Positions 5,829-6,959 of a stretch of 6,959 nt of DNA are shown here, piece by piece. The notes beneath the pieces were generated by a model that searched no databases, was not told where the DNA came from, and was given only the letters and a program-made list of their open reading frames with translations. The stretch's first letter is position 1, and each line of letters starts with the position of its first letter. A program made the translations under genes and the position numbers. The stretch lies in assembly GCA_937124505.1 (NCBI GenBank), contig CAKZKV010000109.1, positions 1 through 6,959 of the forward strand, read 5' to 3'. The DNA is from an uncultured Alphaproteobacteria bacterium. Lineage in GTDB: Bacteria; Pseudomonadota; Alphaproteobacteria; Micavibrionales; Micavibrionaceae.

Positions 5829-5837
5829 AGTATAACA
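5829..5837 (-). promoter_or_regulatory. Extended -10 promoter candidate for phoH
   Basis: On the minus strand TGTTATACT (5837-5829) combines an extended TGn with a -10 of TATACT (5 of 6 to TATAAT). The -35 region is weak (TGTGCA at 17 bp, 3 of 6), which an extended -10 can tolerate. Transcription would start near 5822, giving a leader of about 150 nt before the phoH ATG at 5670. Confidence 0.45.
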
Positions 5838-5936
5838 GAATTTTGAAAATTTGCACATATGGCATGCGCTTAAAGCAATGCTTCACATGCAGAAAATGCA
5901 TGCTAATTTATGAGGTTCCTTAAAAATATAAAAAGC

Positions 5937-6023
5937 GGCATCCCGAACTTGTTTCGGGATCCAGTGAGCCAAACAAAAAAATGCCTTATGGTTTTCTGGA
6001 TGCTGAAACAAGTTCAGCATGCC
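5937..6023. repeat. Paired inverted palindromic repeat (two 28-nt hairpin units)
   Basis: Unit 1 (5937-5964) reads ggc, then an 8-bp stem atcccgaa/ttcgggat around loop cttgt, then ccag. Unit 2 (5996-6023) is the same unit inverted: ctgg, stem atgctgaa/ttcagcat around acaag, then gcc. Placed in the same orientation they match at 24 of 28 positions. The four differences are two compensated pairs (C-G to G-C and C-G to T-A), so both hairpins stay perfect. A 31-bp AT-rich spacer separates them, and the whole element can also fold as one long cruciform. Unit 1 resembles an intergenic palindrome I recall as frequent in alphaproteobacterial genomes, comparable to REP/BIME elements of enterobacteria. 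Multi-copy status cannot be shown here. Confidence 0.8.
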
Positions 6024-6104
6024 ACGGGTGAGGTGGTATTCTAACTTTGTGTAGATCTTATTTTGCGGCTTGTCGAGAACCCGCTTGCATGCTTAAAAGA
6101 AAGA

Positions 6105-6959
6105 ATGATCAGAAAATATTTCGGGACGGACGGGATTCGCGGTCAGGCGAATAAATTTCCAATAACGGCGGATATGGCGTTGAAGGTCGCCATGGCGGCG
6201 GCCAGTGTGTTAAGGGCGGAAACGTCCGGGGATTATAAGCCGCGAATTTTGATTGGCAAGGACACGCGTTTGTCTTGCTATATGCTGGAGCAGGCATTGA
6301 CCGCCGGATTTTTGTCCATGGGGATGGATGTCCTCCTGACGGGCCCGATTCCGACCCCGGCGGTGGCCATGCTGACCCGTTCCTTGCGCGCCGATGCGGG
6401 GATCATGATTTCCGCCTCTCATAACCAATACAAAGATAATGGAATTAAGCTGTTCGCCGGGGACGGGTATAAACTGCCGGATGAGATTGAGCATAAAATA
6501 GAAGACCTGATTGACAGTAATAATTTTGAAGCGCGTCTGGCTTCGCCGGATGAACTGGGACGGGCGCAACGTATTGACGATGCGCCGTTCGGGGTTCTGG
6601 GGCGTTATATGGAGTTTCTGAAATCCGGCTTGCCAAAGGGGGCAAATTTGCGCGGATTGAAAGTAGTGGTCGATGCCGCCAACGGTGCGGCCTACAAGAT
6701 TGCGCCGCAAATCCTGTGGGAGCTGGAGGCTGATGTTGTGGCGATTGGCGTTTCTCCGAATGGGAAGAATATTAATGACAAACTGGGCGCTACGGCCACG
6801 GAAGCGCTGCAACAGCGCGTGGTGGAAGAAGGGGCGGATGTCGGGATTGCGCTGGACGGAGATGCCGACCGCCTGATTTTGGTCAACGAAAAGGGCGAGC
6901 GGGTTGACGGCGACCAGATTCTGGCACTGCAAAAGCTTGCTGCAGAAATCCAGGTTGAC
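6105..6959 (+). CDS. glmM: Phosphoglucosamine mutase GlmM (3'-truncated by window)
   Basis: GlmM converts glucosamine-6-phosphate to glucosamine-1-phosphate, the step before GlmU on the way to UDP-GlcNAc for peptidoglycan and lipopolysaccharide, in the cytoplasm. The first 285 codons are present, about two-thirds of the usual 445-450. The N-terminus [14 protein letters not shown] (3-16) is the family signature. ISASHN (102-107) carries the catalytic phosphoserine, here Ser105. DGDADR (251-256) holds the three magnesium-binding aspartates. [12 protein letters not shown] (219-230) is the conserved segment leading into that domain. The sugar-recognition and phosphate-binding domains lie beyond the right edge. 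The ATG at 6105 gives the expected N-terminal length; the ribosome-binding site is poor, only an A/G-rich AAAGAAAG just before it. Base composition is visibly GC-richer than the motor/TolC genes. It is divergent from phoH, and no frameshift is seen in the part present. Confidence 0.97.
   Translation, partial: MIRKYFGTDGIRGQANKFPITADMALKVAMAAASVLRAETSGDYKPRILIGKDTRLSCYMLEQALTAGFLSMGMDVLLTGPIPTPAVAMLTRSLRADAGIMISASHNQYKDNGIKLFAGDGYKLPDEIEHKIEDLIDSNNFEARLASPDELGRAQRIDDAPFGVLGRYMEFLKSGLPKGANLRGLKVVVDAANGAAYKIAPQILWELEADVVAIGVSPNGKNINDKLGATATEALQQRVVEEGADVGIALDGDADRLILVNEKGERVDGDQILALQKLAAEIQVD

Larger units (their letters stand above)
5671..6104. other. 434-bp divergent intergenic region, phoH/glmM
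   Basis: This region separates two divergently transcribed genes. From left to right it holds the phoH ribosome-binding site, a leader hairpin, an extended -10 promoter candidate facing phoH, a 6-bp hairpin CATGCA-N5-TGCATG (5886-5902), and the 87-bp paired palindrome. About 80 bp then lead to glmM. I found no convincing plus-strand promoter for glmM; TTGTCG (6070-6075) with TTAAAA (6093-6098) is weak and would start transcription at the start codon itself. No convincing RNA gene or small protein was seen. Confidence 0.6.

Noticed and set aside
5671..5901. N-terminal extension of PhoH starting at ATG 5901
   Set aside because: The extra residues do not resemble PhoH, no good ribosome-binding site precedes 5901, and a near-ideal one precedes ATG 5670.
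5937..6023. CRISPR array or intrinsic terminator
   Set aside because: There are only two units and they are inverted, not direct, so it is not CRISPR. No T-run follows either hairpin on a strand where a gene ends, so it is not a terminator for phoH or glmM.
6109..6932. Minus-strand open frames of up to 240 codons under glmM
   Set aside because: The plus strand encodes an unmistakable GlmM with GTDGIRG, SASHN and DGDADR motifs; the antisense frames have no domain features and no start signals.

Overview
The window looks like chromosomal DNA of a Gram-negative bacterium, most likely an alphaproteobacterium of moderate GC. Supporting signs are a TolC-type outer-membrane protein, a sigma-32 (RpoH) gene with a near-canonical RpoH box, a GlmM of the [10 protein letters not shown] type, and a paired palindromic repeat resembling intergenic repeats common in alphaproteobacteria. 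The genus cannot be read from the sequence.

Layout. Positions 1-3731 hold a tightly packed minus-strand operon. In transcription order it contains a 604-aa MotA/TolQ/ExbB-type proton-channel protein with a long coiled-coil tail, a 193-aa MotB/OmpA-like partner (5-bp gap), and a 433-aa TolC-family outer-membrane channel (TAATG overlap). The first seven codons of a possible next gene run off the left edge. The operon has a good sigma-70-type promoter (3781-3810), a dyad beside the -35 box, and a GC hairpin in the leader. A strong intrinsic terminator (3864-3906) separates it from rpoH (3965-4855, minus). Upstream of rpoH, 86 bp away, is a short PhoH-type ATPase (4942-5670, minus). A 434-bp divergent intergenic region (5671-6104) carries a phoH leader hairpin, an extended -10 promoter candidate and an 87-bp two-hairpin repeat. 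glmM then starts on the plus strand (6105) and runs off the right edge at codon 285.

How the parts may work together. The left operon combines an inner-membrane ion-channel pair with an outer-membrane exit duct. This recalls the SiiA/SiiB/SiiC arrangement of the Salmonella SPI-4 giant-adhesin type I secretion system, where a MotAB-like pair helps control a surface adhesin. No ABC transporter, membrane-fusion protein or adhesin lies within the window, so this is an inference; the missing parts would be expected beyond the left edge. The right half is housekeeping and stress machinery: a heat-shock sigma factor, a PhoH ATPase and peptidoglycan precursor synthesis. The motor/TolC genes look AT-richer than glmM, consistent with an accessory cluster.

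The two signals most worth following are that operon and a perfect 10-bp inverted repeat that would fold the rpoH ribosome-binding site and the first base of its start codon into a hairpin, a possible RNA thermosensor.
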